Source: Adineta vaga (Eukaryota; Rotifera). Taken from it: a stretch of DNA of 64,000 nucleotides. Under the pieces are notes generated by a model. That model was given only the letters and a program-made list of their open reading frames with translations. It was not told where the DNA came from and did no database searches. Below are positions 1 to 11,204 of the stretch, in pieces. Location of the stretch: positions 16,244,001 to 16,308,000 of the forward strand of contig CP075492.1 in the NCBI GenBank assembly GCA_021613535.1, written 5' to 3'. Numbering within the stretch: position 1 is the stretch's first letter; each line of letters opens with the position of its first letter. Position numbers and translations under genes: made by a program.

Positions 1-282
1 GTAAATGTAGAAAAGGTAAAACATATCGAGAATTGATTAGTACATAGTATCATAGATATAATAATGTGATGTCACCACCGATACTATAGTTTGAATAATT
101 AAGGATATTTTTTTCATACTTGCACTACTTTCATCATTATTAGAATTCATTCAACACGTTTATTTCCTACAGTTAAAGATTTGTCTGTCAACATCTCATT
201 GTATTTGATTTGTAAATAAAATGATAGTAAATTTTTTTTAATTTAAATTTAGATTAAAGAAGAATTTTCATCAATAAAATCC

Positions 283-1212
283 ATGTCTGATTCGGATCTT
301 TCAATCAAATCTGAAACAAATCTATTCAAAAAAACAAACAAGATTCGTCATATTCTATCAATTCTTTTTATTATATTTCTAATCATTTTAAGTATTTTTC
401 CATTTTATCAAAGAGATTTTCTTCGAAAGAAAACATATTCACTCAAACGATATCGCATTGCACATTGTATGACAGGTATTCCGCGAACACTTTATAAAGA
501 AGAAGTTTATGTTGCATATCGTCGTCAAGCATTGAACAATCTTCCCGGTGATCTTTTTCTCATTCTTCAATTACCTGATAAAGCGGAAAAAGTTCATGGA
601 GTCGAAATCACTGTAAATCATCGTGATTCATACGAAAGTGCGATAAAATATCTTTCACCTAAAAGACTTCAATGGATTCCGATCAGTGATAATATAGGAG
701 TAAAAGATGATATTACTGGTTATGCTAAATGGAAACGCTGTTTAGATCATATTGAACAAGCTGAAAAAGAAAATGGATTTCAATATGATTTTATTGTTCG
801 TACTCGTCCTGATATATTTATTGCGAAAGATTTACCAACAGAAGATCTTTTACCACATGATCGAGTATTAATCAATCCATATTATGAATGTTTATTAGAT
901 GATATTCCACCGGGTTATACAAAAAAATGGTCTGATCATCAGTCACCATGTGATAATAAAAACTATGGTTTATCTGATTTTTTTACAATTTTACCGAGAA
1001 AATTTGCAAATATATTTTTGAATATATCTTATATACCTGATTTACCTCGTCATATTTGTGGATCACGTTCTAGTCATCCTGAATGTGGTGTTCGAGCGAT
1101 TCTTTTCAAATATAATATAACTTTTGAACTTTGGCCATTTGTTGTGAAAATTATGAGACCAACACAGTTTTGTCATAATCGAGTGTGGAATCATTTTAAT
1201 AGTTGGTGTTAA
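283..1212 (+). CDS. Type II membrane protein, glycosyltransferase-like (RTRPD motif)
   Basis: Single-exon ORF of 309 residues. A short polar N terminus is followed by one strong hydrophobic segment at about residues 22-43, then a mostly soluble domain, which is the layout of a Golgi type II enzyme. The motif YDFIVRTRPDIF (RTRPD at 173-177) resembles uncharacterised glycosyltransferase-like families in which a Y-D-x-x-V-R-T-R-P-D block is conserved; I infer a Golgi sugar-transfer role but see no proof of substrate. Conserved Cys residues and two N-glycosylation sequons (NIS, NIT) lie in the C-terminal half, fitting a luminal domain. The ATG at 283 is preceded by stop-rich AT sequence. A broken tandem copy follows at 1974-2903. 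Membrane topology is fairly sure, enzyme class is tentative. Confidence 0.7.
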   Translation: MSDSDLSIKSETNLFKKTNKIRHILSILFIIFLIILSIFPFYQRDFLRKKTYSLKRYRIAHCMTGIPRTLYKEEVYVAYRRQALNNLPGDLFLILQLPDKAEKVHGVEITVNHRDSYESAIKYLSPKRLQWIPISDNIGVKDDITGYAKWKRCLDHIEQAEKENGFQYDFIVRTRPDIFIAKDLPTEDLLPHDRVLINPYYECLLDDIPPGYTKKWSDHQSPCDNKNYGLSDFFTILPRKFANIFLNISYIPDLPRHICGSRSSHPECGVRAILFKYNITFELWPFVVKIMRPTQFCHNRVWNHFNSWC

Positions 1213-1973
1213 ATATAGTTTTCTTCAAAAAAAATAATCTTTTGTCTAAACATACCCCTAACGTCATTCATTGCTCATATAGAATGCAAGAAGTTTTTGT
1301 GATGATAAAAGTTTGCTGCACTCCGATTGCCTTGAACAAACAAACGAAAGATAAACTTTAATAAAACCTATCGAGTCTATATTTGAAAATTCGATGTTTC
1401 GTGAATGAAGATACGATTCAATTATACTATCAAGCAAAAGATGACTAAGAAAACAATTGAATTATCTCAAAAATGAAATAGATGAAAAACGAGTTTTTTT
1501 TCTTCTTGTTTCCATTCAGTTATTTAATTGATGTGAGAGTATTCTTAACATTGAAGAAGAAAAAGAAAAAGATGAAAACTTATTAGCAATATTAGAGAAA
1601 GAATAATAAATATATTTGAGAAAAGCATGCTTCAAGAAGGTAAGAAATTATTAGTCGACTTTCCTTTCACTCAAACAAATTTGTTCACTTTCTTAAATGT
1701 ATTTCCATAATAGCAATGAACGATAAAATATCTATGAATTATTTATATAGACGTTGTCGGCACAGCATGCTTCATTCTTCATTGAAAGCCAAAATCATCG
1801 AGAAATATTCTGCATCTTTACTATTCTCTTTGTTTCATTCTTTTTCCAAGTGAATCAGAAATTCAAGACTGAAAGGGAAAAAAAACAATAAGTGAAACAT
1901 ATAGAGGATAATTTAGTACTCTTAAATACTTCAACACTCTTTTTCAGATCATTTCTCAAGAAAAAAAAATCCA
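1213..1973. other. Intergenic, AT-rich, no gene seen
   Basis: Spacer between the two tandem copies of the RTRPD gene. I see no ORF with family similarity and no clear repeat. Its last bases, around the ATCCATGTC at 1968, resemble the leader of the upstream copy, so the duplication included part of the 5' region. Confidence 0.5.
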
Positions 1974-2903
1974 TGTCGAATTCAAATTCTTCAATAAAAT
2001 ATCAAATAAATTTATTCGAAAAACAAACAAGATTCGTCATATTCTATCAATTCTTTTTACTATATTTCTAATCATTTTAAGTATTTTTCCATATTATCAA
2101 AGAGATTTTCTTCGAAAGAAAACATATTCACTCAAACGATATCGCATTGCACATTGTATGACAGGTATTCCGCGAACACTTTATAAAGAAGAAGTTTATG
2201 TTGCATATCGTCGTCAAGCATTGAACAATCTTCCCGGTGATCTTTTTCTCATTCTTCAATTAACAGATAAAATAGAAGATGTTCATGGAACAACTGTTAA
2301 TACAAGTCAACCTGAACGATATGAAAAAGCAATCAAGTATCTTTCACCAAGGAAATTAGAATGGATTGCAATCGACGATCATTTAGGAGCTATTGAAGAT
2401 ATCAGTGGCAATGCCAAATGGAAACGTTGTTTAGATCATATTGAACAAGCTGAAAAAGAAAATGGATTTCAATATGATTTTATTGTTCGTACTCGTCCTG
2501 ATATATTTATTGCGAAAGATTTGCCAACAGAAGATCTTTTACCACAGGATCGAGTATTGATCAATCCATATTATGAATGTTTATCATAGATGATATTCCA
2601 CCGGGTTATACAAAAAAATGGAAAGATATTGAACCTCCTTGTAAGAAAAAGGATTATGGTTTACCAGATTTATTCGCAATATTACCACGAAAATTAGCAG
2701 ATCCTTATTTACGCGTTGCATTCACACCGAATTTACCTCGTCATGTTTGTGGAGCAGGCTATTCACATCAAGAATGTCCTATTAGAGCTGTTCTTTATAA
2801 ATATAATATAACTTTTGAACTTTGGCCATTTATTGTGAAAATCATGAGACCAACACAGTTTTGTCATAGAAATGCTTGGAATCATTTTAATAGTTGGTGT
2901 TAA
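1974..2903 (+). pseudogene. Broken tandem copy of the RTRPD membrane protein
   Basis: Starts with ATG at 1974 like the upstream gene and is colinear with it to the same C-terminal NHFNSWC. Two frame breaks are visible. An A-run near 2020 is one base short compared with copy 1, which throws the TM segment out of frame. Near 2583 two extra bases turn a Leu-Leu-Asp junction into a TAG. The rest of the coding sequence reads well (2158-2589 and 2577-2903). Both breaks are small indels, so an assembly error in one or both cannot be excluded, but as given the copy cannot make the full protein. Divergence from copy 1 is strongly patchy (see findings). Confidence 0.8.
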
Positions 2904-3160
2904 TTTCATTGGATTTGACTTTTAACTTTATTTTTTTTCAATGCAATAGTGAGAACCTAGCGCTAAACTTGAAACACGCAGAAAGTAAATGAAACCTACA
3001 AAATGATTATGAATAATGATTTATTATAAAATTTGAAATATAGATTCGTTTATTATGTTTAAAAATGGTTCTTTTTTTTGTTTTTAGAGAATATCACTTC
3101 ACACGTGTTAATATTGAATATGTCACTAAAAAACGATGATCAGTTCTTAAATATTCCTGC

Positions 3161-3731
3161 TTATTCGACACGTTTGAACCAACGATGAGCTTGTACCGAA
3201 CCACATTTCAGATCCTGTAAAGAGAAAGTATTATCTTGAGGGTAACAAGAAATTGAATTTTACTTACAATTTGTTGTTGACCTTGGCCATTTACATAGCG
3301 AACTGCTACACATTCTTTTCCATCTTTATCTCGCATTGTATGTTCCAATGCGTTGCCTTTAACTCGAGCAATTGTCTGAAAACATTTAATAAAACACATG
3401 TTTGGAGAATAAATGATAAATATATAGACAAACTTTAACTTCACGTCCATCACTTGTTGTTTCATCAAATTCAACACCAAGTGTAAATTCGACCGTTTTC
3501 GTTTTCAATGAGCTTTCAGATCGAATTGTCCATTTACCACCATTTTCGCTAATAACAAGACGAGGCTTCAAATTTTTAACTACCATACGTTTAGCCATTC
3601 CAACGCCAAGTTCTTTCAAAAGTTCATCCATATTTTCATCGTTGATCTAAATAAAAACCAAAAATAAACCGAAACTAAATAACTCAAATTTATTTTACTT
3701 GATCCCATGTTCCTTTAAGTGCTTCGACCAT
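3161..3731 (-). CDS. Fatty-acid-binding protein (intracellular lipid-binding protein family)
   Basis: Four exons on the minus strand, all joined in phase 0: 3699-3731, 3434-3646, 3268-3375 and 3161-3214, giving 135 residues, the normal length for an FABP. The N terminus MVEALKGTWDQINDENMDEL carries the FABP signature region, followed by the typical KELGVG, a TIRSESSLK strand and EFDETTSDGR. The four-exon, three-intron plan is the standard one for this family. The C-terminal ligand-carboxylate motif Arg-x-Tyr is HRWF here, so the usual Tyr is replaced by Phe. The protein should be a cytosolic beta-barrel carrier of fatty acids. The last intron contains an ATCTTGAGGG fragment (about 3232-3242) matching the end motif of the telomere-like hairpins. 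Transcribed away from the copper transporter. Confidence 0.9.
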
Positions 3732-4057
3732 ATTGTATATAGTTGTTGTTTTGCTTGCGAGAAGATTTAAAAGATCGAGTTTGTGCTACAATGCATAAAA
3801 ACTAGCTAAATCACAAGTGTTTATATACAAGCTGATCATTACTAATAAAACCGCCAACGCCGCGATCAAAAGTACGAACAGAGTACGTTCTTATTACAAT
3901 CTGTCAGCAGGAAAGGAAAAAATGCATGTTGAATTAAAGTACGTTTGGCATTGAAGAACACAAGAACACGTTAAAAATAGAAAAACAAACAATGATTGTT
4001 CTTTTTGTCATCTAAGATTTTCTAATTATACAGATTTCGATTATTCAAGTTTGTTGA

Positions 4058-4095
4058 CGGTGGATGTGGGTGAGGCTCACCCTCACCCTCAAGAT
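4058..4095. repeat. Telomere-like hairpin element
   Basis: Compact fold-back: G-rich arm with GGATGTGGGTGAGG followed directly by the C-rich arm CTCACCCTCACCCTCAAGAT. The ATCTTGAG end motif is on the right side. Confidence 0.75.
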
Positions 4096-4249
4096 GAAAA
4101 TACATTTTATCAATGGTTAAAAGAGTAGTTTCCATCATCGATCTCAATCAACATCAATTTATCGCCGGGAAAATACTAATTATATTCGAGTTAGTCATCT
4201 CAAATTTATTTTTCTTTAATGAAGAACAATTAATATGTATATCAAAGGA

Positions 4250-4308
4250 CTCGAGAGTGTGGGTGTGAGTAATGCGTTTGTCTCTGATTCACATCTTCGT
4301 AAAAGCTA
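4250..4308. repeat. Degenerate telomere-like hairpin
   Basis: Left arm CTCGAGAGTGTGGGTGTGAGT, right arm reduced to CACATCTTC. A weaker member of the family. Confidence 0.4.
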
Positions 4309-4601
4309 TTTTGTTTTGATCTTTCTATCCTTTTCATAGGTACTTCTTGAATAGAAAAAAAAGAGTCTTCTTATCTATAGGCGCATTTTTTTCTCTCATG
4401 TACTTTTAGTTGAAATAAAGTCCAAAGATAAATAAAAAGAGCATTTATAGTCGTTATTGAATGATTCACGTGCATCTTATCACAAATAAATGTAAAGGAA
4501 AGGGAATTTTATATATTTCTATCAGTGGTAACAATAAAAACGAATACAGTATCACAACTTCTTTTTGGTTTGTTTTTCTACAACACTGCAATACAAAAGT
4601 C

Positions 4602-5054
4602 ATGATGAATAAATGTATGGTTATGCAAAATGGTTTTCAATTCGCTACTGGAGTAGATGGTTGTATTGTATTTTTATTTTCTGGTTGGAATGTTGATAGT
4701 CATGTTAAATATGCATTCATGCTTATTGGTGTTGTATGTATGGGTTTACTCAATGGGTTCTTAGCTTTTATTCGTCATTATTTAGTTAATAAATCAAAAA
4801 CAAATTCATCTTTATTGGTTTATCAAATTTATTTAGCATTGATATATGGAATTCAAATTGTTCTTGCTTATTGGATGATGTTATTAGTGATGACATATGA
4901 AACGGGTGTTTTTCTTGCACTTATATTTGGTCTTATGATTGGTTATTTCATTTTTAGTTTAATTCAAACTAAAAATAAATCATCAGTATCAGGTGATGAT
5001 TCGACATATCAAAATCAATTCAATAATACACCTTGTTGTCAAACTGTTTCATAA
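4602..5054 (+). CDS. Ctr-type copper transporter
   Basis: About 150 residues from the ATG at 4602. An upstream in-frame ATG at 4461 would add 47 residues that do not look like family sequence, so 4602, which opens the Met cluster MMNKCMVM, is preferred. Family hallmarks are visible: a Met/Cys-rich N terminus, three hydrophobic segments, the M-x3-M pair at the end of TM2 (MLLVMTYE) and the GxxxG packing motif in TM3 (GLMIG). These are the copper-path Met residues and the helix-packing glycines of Ctr proteins, which act as plasma-membrane or vesicular homotrimers importing Cu(I). The C terminus ends in a Cys pair (PCCQTVS), in line with the Cys-rich Ctr tail that hands copper on. Confidence 0.85.
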   Translation: MMNKCMVMQNGFQFATGVDGCIVFLFSGWNVDSHVKYAFMLIGVVCMGLLNGFLAFIRHYLVNKSKTNSSLLVYQIYLALIYGIQIVLAYWMMLLVMTYETGVFLALIFGLMIGYFIFSLIQTKNKSSVSGDDSTYQNQFNNTPCCQTVS

Positions 5055-6554
5055 AAATTATCGATTTGTTTTGTGCAGAAAAAAAACATTTAGATTTAAC
5101 CTTTTTCTTTTGAAAAGTTTATAAAATAGAAAGAAAGACGATTCATCGAAGAAAAAGGAAGAGATACATGTGAGTGAAAATACAGTCGAATACGAGAATC
5201 ATTATATACAACGTATCTTGGAGATGTAGATGAGGACGTTTGTATTTGCATCCCTTCTTTATCCATATACATCCATCAGATAGAATCTATGGAAACAATC
5301 ATAGTTTCAAAATGTTATGTTTCTACAAATTGATATGCAAATACTTGTCTATTTTTGATGAAAATCATTAACATATTGAAAAATATATTTTACTCATTTG
5401 TATTCTTCGAATACTTTTCAATATCATCTGTATGTTTTGCCGAGAAATTTATAAAATATGATTTCTACTAATTATATCACCTATCAAGTAAGAAGGTGTG
5501 AGTGTGGTGAACGGATAAGGATAATAGGAATGAAAACGAGAGAATCTTCTTTGTTTATCCAATCACATGCATTTATTCATCATTTTTTACCTCACATCTG
5601 CTTTGATACATACATCAAAAATGTTAATTTACTAATAAAAATTTATCACTATTATGTGTGCTTGTATCGAACAAGAACTAATGATCGCAACGCAAAAGAT
5701 TCATTCTAATACAGAATTACATTTGTGATTATACAAACGGTTATGTTTTCTCAGTGTCATTCCGAAGAAAAACTGCCATTATCAACATTCACATGTTAAA
5801 GCACTAGGATGATCGATATTTTGAGAAACATTAAATCATACTCTGTTTTCGATAGAATGATTTATTAGATTATTAATATGAACAATCGATATCATTAATA
5901 GATTGCTGAATATAGTTTGCCAATTTATTCGAGGTAAAAGTGAAAAAAGAACGGATGCAGAAATGAAGCCTTTTGACAAAGTTCTAAAAAAATGATGTTA
6001 TTAAAACAGAAATATTTAACTAAAAAACAAAGATCGTGATAAAAAACGAGTTATGACAAAAGAAATTATTTGATAAATATAAATAGAAAAGATAAAACTA
6101 ATAAAAAAATTTTCATAGATGTTATTCATTTATTGACGAAGAGAATTGATACTTTATTTTCAGTTAAAACACGTATCATTGTCAATCGAGGTTTCTATAA
6201 TGTATTATTTCTCTTGTTATATTCGTATTAAAAAAAAACATTTTAAGTCAAAAGAATTTCATAATTCTATTATTTTAAATAAGCTAAACTATCGAATTCT
6301 ACAAATTTCAAATACAAAAATTGACTTTATTCATAATCAAACTTGAGAAAAAGTTTTATTTTCTTATTTATACAAAATGTTTATTAGAAAATTATTCTCT
6401 GGTTTTATTTTACATCGAAGGAAAATAAAGACAAAGAGTTATAAATACTGGAGAGAAACCAATGATTGATGTCATTTGTTTTTTAACCGAACAAGAATAT
6501 TATTTCACAATCTTGCAACGACCTTCGTCAGAAATCTTATTCATTATATTTACA
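5055..6554. other. Gene-poor AT-rich region
   Basis: About 1.5 kb with no ORF that resembles a known family. Short TGTAGATGAGG/CATCCATCAG (5218-5279) and GGTGTGAGTGTGG (5488-5503) stretches look like worn-down members of the telomere-like hairpin family. No other feature is supported. Confidence 0.5.
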
Positions 6555-9500
6555 ATGAATCATAGAAACGTTTTCTTCATTATTCTTTTCATTACGAATA
6601 ATAAAATGTCAGGTAAATATCTTATCTCTATTAAATTGAGACTATCTTGAGGGTGAGCGTGTGAGTGTTGGCTAACATTCGACTCAACCGCACTAACACT
6701 CATATCCTCATTCTTTGTAAACTTCATTCAGTCATCTGGAGCATTAACTATCGGCATTCAGATAGAAAATAAACTCTATGAAGGAAACAAAAACGCAACG
6801 GCAACTCTCAGAAAGGAAAATTCGTTCTCTTCAATTCTTCATGGTTGTTGTGTGGCCTAAGCGGACCCATTTTATATTCTTTAAAACTCGCATACAGTTT
6901 TCGAAGAAATATTAGTGAGTGTGAGTCTTTAAGTCGAGGAATTTTTCGACTTTACTATTAAAGGCATATTTCCAGTATAGAAAAGTTTCCATTACAAACA
7001 TGCCACGATAACATAGTCAATTTGAGAATTCTACATTGTAGTTCCAAAGGGACTAGACTGTAAAGCTAAAATTAAATCTTACGACACTTCGTTTCATCGT
7101 GTAACATCTAAAAAAGTTTTATATAGTTAAAACATATGCAAAATGAAGACAATAATGTAGTATTGATAGTTTCTGCTCAAAGAAACATTCTCTTTTCTTC
7201 TTTCTATCTTAGTTGTTTCATTGAATCAACCAACAATTTGTCCAGCAGCAATTTGGAACACTGATGGAATCACTTTCGCTAATGAAACGACAGTTGGTCA
7301 ACTTCCTCGTGCCATTTTTGTTAATAAGAATAATACAGTTTATGTCGCTAATCGACAAGAAAACACAATTCTAATGTGGTTGAATGATAGTATCAACCCA
7401 CCAAAAATAATTTCTGGAAATTTCTCAGATCCGTATTCCATATTCGTAAAAAATAATGGAGATATTTATATTGATAACGGTCAGTTCAATGGTCGAGTTG
7501 ATAAATGGATGGTAAAAACAAATACTTCTGTCACTGTGATGAATGTAAGTTCAGCATGTTATGGTCTGTTTATCGACATCAATGATACTTTGTATTGTTC
7601 AATGTTTGATCATCATCAAGTCGTGAAAAGATGGTTGAATGATGATAGTATGATAACGGTCACTGTTGCTGGAACTGGAAATCAAGGATCTGAGTTGGAT
7701 CAGCTCGCTTTTCCTCATGGAATCTTTGTTGATGTTAACTTTGATTTATATGTAGCAGACTCTTTAAATAGCCGTATTCAACTCTTTCACTCAGGACAAC
7801 AAAACGGAATAACAGTAGCAGGAATAACCTCATCAACTATAACAATTGCGCTTTTAGGTCCATCTGGAATTGTATTAGATGCCCAAAAATATCTATTTAT
7901 TGTAGATAGCTATAATGATCGTATAGTTAGATCAGGACCAGATGGTTTTCGATGTTTAGTTGGATGTTATAACGGGAATTTTCAATCCAAGCCATTATCA
8001 AACCCATTTACTCTTAGTTTTGATAATTCTGGAAACATGTTTGTTACTGATCAATCGAATCATCGAATTCAAAAATATTTATTATTGGAAAGTTGCTGTG
8101 GTAAGTTTGAAATTGTTGAAAAAAAAGAGTAGATTTTATATAAAAGATCAAATGTATCATCTTGAGGGCGTAGATGAAGCATTTGTCTCTTATTGACAAC
8201 ATCATCCGCCCTCAATAACAAGCATGCCGATTATTTCTATTTGCCCATTTGGACGAATATAATTTAAGCCTTTCTTCTCTCTCTTGAACAGATAATACAT
8301 CGGTCATCCAAGCGGAGTACTCATCTGCATTGTCAATGAACAGTTCAAAATATTCACTTACTGGTTGTGAAATGTCACATTACTATCAAGCTTTACAAGT
8401 ATTTGTGCTCGATTCTGGTTGTTATAGTTTCGTCAGTAATAATAGTATCGAAACACTTTACTCTGTTTACAAGAACAACTTCTCTCCATTGAATCCAAAT
8501 GAAAACTTAGTCGCAAAAAACGCATATAGTTGGGATAATACACAATTTCAACTTATCACTGATCTTCAATCCAACACTAGATACATATTAATTGTAACAA
8601 CATATGATATAAATAAGACAGGAGCATTTTCTATCGCAATATCTGGGCAAAGAAATGTTAATCTCACTCAAATCAGTAAGTTCATTGTTATTATTATGAA
8701 AGAACAGTACAAAGAAGAAACCTTGTAGAGCAGGACACAAAAAAATGCTCTGTGACAGTCCCTGATAGACATACGTATGTATAATTATGGTATAAACTTT
8801 ATTGAATAAAGAAACAATAAATATGAATTAGAATGAACATCAAAGAAAAACGTAGTTTTATAGAAATATATTTACTTTTATCTATAACATGTAGTTTGAA
8901 GTTTGTCTAACACTTTAATATAAAGAGTTGTCATCAAAAAGAAAATCCAAAATAGCGAAGAATCAAATAGAGCATCTTAACGTAAAAACTGAGCTTGAAA
9001 GGATCGAACTCAATACATTCTTTTTTCGACATTTAAACCCTAAGAATACCCAAATTTCGGTACATATATCAGAAATTTCACTTAGTTTTATTTATCATTA
9101 ACTAGATACTACATCAGTGGTTCAATCATTTTATCGATCAGAACTGAATGCAACTAGTCAAACATATTCTCGAGATTGTCAACTTGTAGGTTATTACTAT
9201 GAGACCATACAAGTAAATGTGGCTGAAAACGGTAATTACATTATTGGAATGGAAATTCTTACCGATATTAGCATGCACATATATATCTACAATGGTAATT
9301 TCAATCCATTCAATCCATTTGCAAATATACTCTCAAAAGATACTACGGGCTGCGGTTTCGGGATAATAAAAAAAACAATTCATCTTCAGACTGACATTAC
9401 ATACATAATGGTTGTGACAACACTCTTTCCAAATAAAACAGAATCATTTTCCATCATAGTATCAGGTCCAAGCAATGTCAGTCTGAATCATTTTAGTAAG

Positions 9501-10951
9501 TATCTTTATTGTTTTGGTTTTTATTAAAGTAAAAAGCTTTTTGAAGTATTATACTTTAACTTGAACTACTTTATCAGAGTATTTTTAAAGCTAAAGTATC
9601 ACCTATATCTCCGGTGGTATTTTATATTTCTCTATCAAGTGTTCTAAATACTACTGTGAGTAGTCCGAGGTTCTTTTCATTACGGTTTGTTCTATCTATG
9701 AATAGAAATAGAATTAGATTGATATCTCAGCAACAAAGATACTCTCAAAACGGTTGATCTATCTTGATAATTATTTGTTCAAATTGAAGATATAAGAATA
9801 AGTTAAAGTAGCTCATAAATAGAATTATTGTTTTTCTTTGGACATAAAAGATTACGCAATTGTATACGATTTATCTAGTTGAAAGACAAAGCAGTTGTTT
9901 TATTGGTAGTAAATGTCACTTTTACGAAAAGAGTATTGGTTTGACTCTTGACGATATTCTGCGCGATGAAATCCGACCAAACACGACTTTAGACAAGCAA
10001 ACATTTGCCATAAAACTAAGTGCAGCTATGACAATTATTATGTGCGTTGCGGGTTTGATCAACAGTCTTCTTTCATTCTTAACATTTCAAAATAAACAAT
10101 TGCGAAACATTGGTTGTGGGATGTATCTTTTAGCGTCATCTATCACGTCTCTTATTACGATTAGTATGTTTACAGTCAAATTCTGGTTTGTTGTTCTCAC
10201 TCAAATAGATGTATCTATTAGTCTCTCAGTTGTTCGAGGAGGATGTGTATCGATCGAACCTCTTCTGAAACTTTTCGTATATTTCGATTCTTGGCTTAAC
10301 GCTTGTGTAGCGATCGAACGAGCAATTAATGTTTTCAAAGGAATTCACTTCAATAGAGATCGGAGCAAACGTATTGCTCATTGGATAATTATTCTCTTAC
10401 CGTTCTGCATCTTGGGTTCTCTCATTCATGAACTCTTATATCGCGAATTATTCGTAAATGTTACTGAAAATAACAAAAATGGAAATGATAAGAAAGAAGA
10501 AGTTGAAACAATTAAACTAATTTGGTGTGTGACACGTTATTCTCGTTTTATTGAAAAATACAATACAGTCATTTTATTCTTTCATATGGTTGCCCCGTTT
10601 CTTGCAAATCTGTTTTCTGCTTTGTTGATCATCTTAGGAACTGCTCGACAACGATCAACAACTCGAACTAAACAAACATACAGAGAACATGTTGGCGAAC
10701 AATTGCGAGAGCATAAACAATTACTGCTCAGCCCATTATTTCTTCTTATATTAGCTTCACCTCGGCTTATCATTTCTTTATTACCTGGATGTGTGAATGT
10801 ATCTCGTAATTTATGGTTATATCTCTCTGCTTATTTTATTTCATTCACACCGTCGATATTTGTACTTATCATCTTTGTTCTTCCTTCGAAATTGTACAAA
10901 AAAACATTGAAAGAATCGCTAAGAAGTTGGCAAAGACAGATCAATAACTAA
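6555..10951 (+). CDS. NHL-repeat / beta-sandwich / 7TM receptor (multi-exon)
   Basis: Exons 7213-8100, 8292-8675, 9106-9495 and 9879-10951 join with GTAAGT donors and AG acceptors, every junction in phase 1, giving about 911 residues. The order is: six NHL-type repeats (GIFVDVNFDLYVADS-like units), two related Asn-rich beta-sandwich-like modules (one per exon), a short EGF-like remnant (CFIGSKC), then a seven-helix domain with a long basic third loop. The 7TM part has no ATG of its own upstream of TM1, which supports it being a downstream exon. A candidate first exon at 6555-6612 (MNHRNVFFIILFIT, signal-peptide-like, ends in phase 1) would supply the start; this exon is a guess. I infer a surface receptor with a ligand-binding propeller. 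Ligand unknown. Confidence 0.75.
6644..6713. repeat. Telomere-like hairpin element
   Basis: Starts ATCTTGAGGGTGAGCGTGTG and ends with a degenerate C-rich arm CACTAACACTCATATCCTCA. It would lie inside the first intron of the NHL-7TM gene if the proposed first exon at 6555-6612 is right. Confidence 0.65.
8159..8216. repeat. Degenerate telomere-like hairpin inside an intron
   Basis: ATCTTGAGGGCG at the left and CCGCCCTCAA at the right form the arms. It lies entirely inside the intron between the NHL exon and the first beta-sandwich exon. Confidence 0.6.
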
Positions 10952-11141
10952 ACAACTTTTGTAACTTTTTGTGAGGGCGAGGGTGTGTAATATAAATAGA
11001 TACTCGCGCGTTCGCTGTAGTCCTTTCCTTTCTTGAGTCATTATAAAAACATTCAAAACTATTTTGCTTTGGACAGATAATAATGTGCATCTAAGAAAGT
11101 CCCAAGCAAATAACTGATTGGTCAATACACTAAAAAGTAAT

Positions 11142-11204
11142 GTGTGAGGGTGTGGGTGTGGGTATATCTTCTTCACTCACATCTACACCCACACCCTCAA
11201 GATG
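11142..11204. repeat. Telomere-like hairpin element
   Basis: Left arm GTGAGGGTGTGGGTGTGGGT, AT-rich loop, right arm ending ACACCCACACCCTCAAGAT. It directly precedes the broken ART fragment. Confidence 0.85.

Larger units (their letters stand above)
3732..4601. other. Divergent intergenic region with two telomere-like fold-backs
   Basis: Separates the FABP gene (minus) from the copper transporter (plus) and so holds both promoters. It contains two GTGGGTG-type hairpins listed separately and otherwise AT-rich sequence. No further gene is visible. Confidence 0.5.

Noticed and set aside
4461-4601. 47-residue N-terminal extension of the copper transporter
   Set aside because: Does not resemble Ctr N termini; the Met cluster at 4602 is a better start. 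A spliced upstream exon remains possible.
9860-10951. 7TM ORF as a stand-alone gene
   Set aside because: No ATG upstream of TM1 in frame, and an acceptor at 9878 joins it in phase to the preceding module exon.
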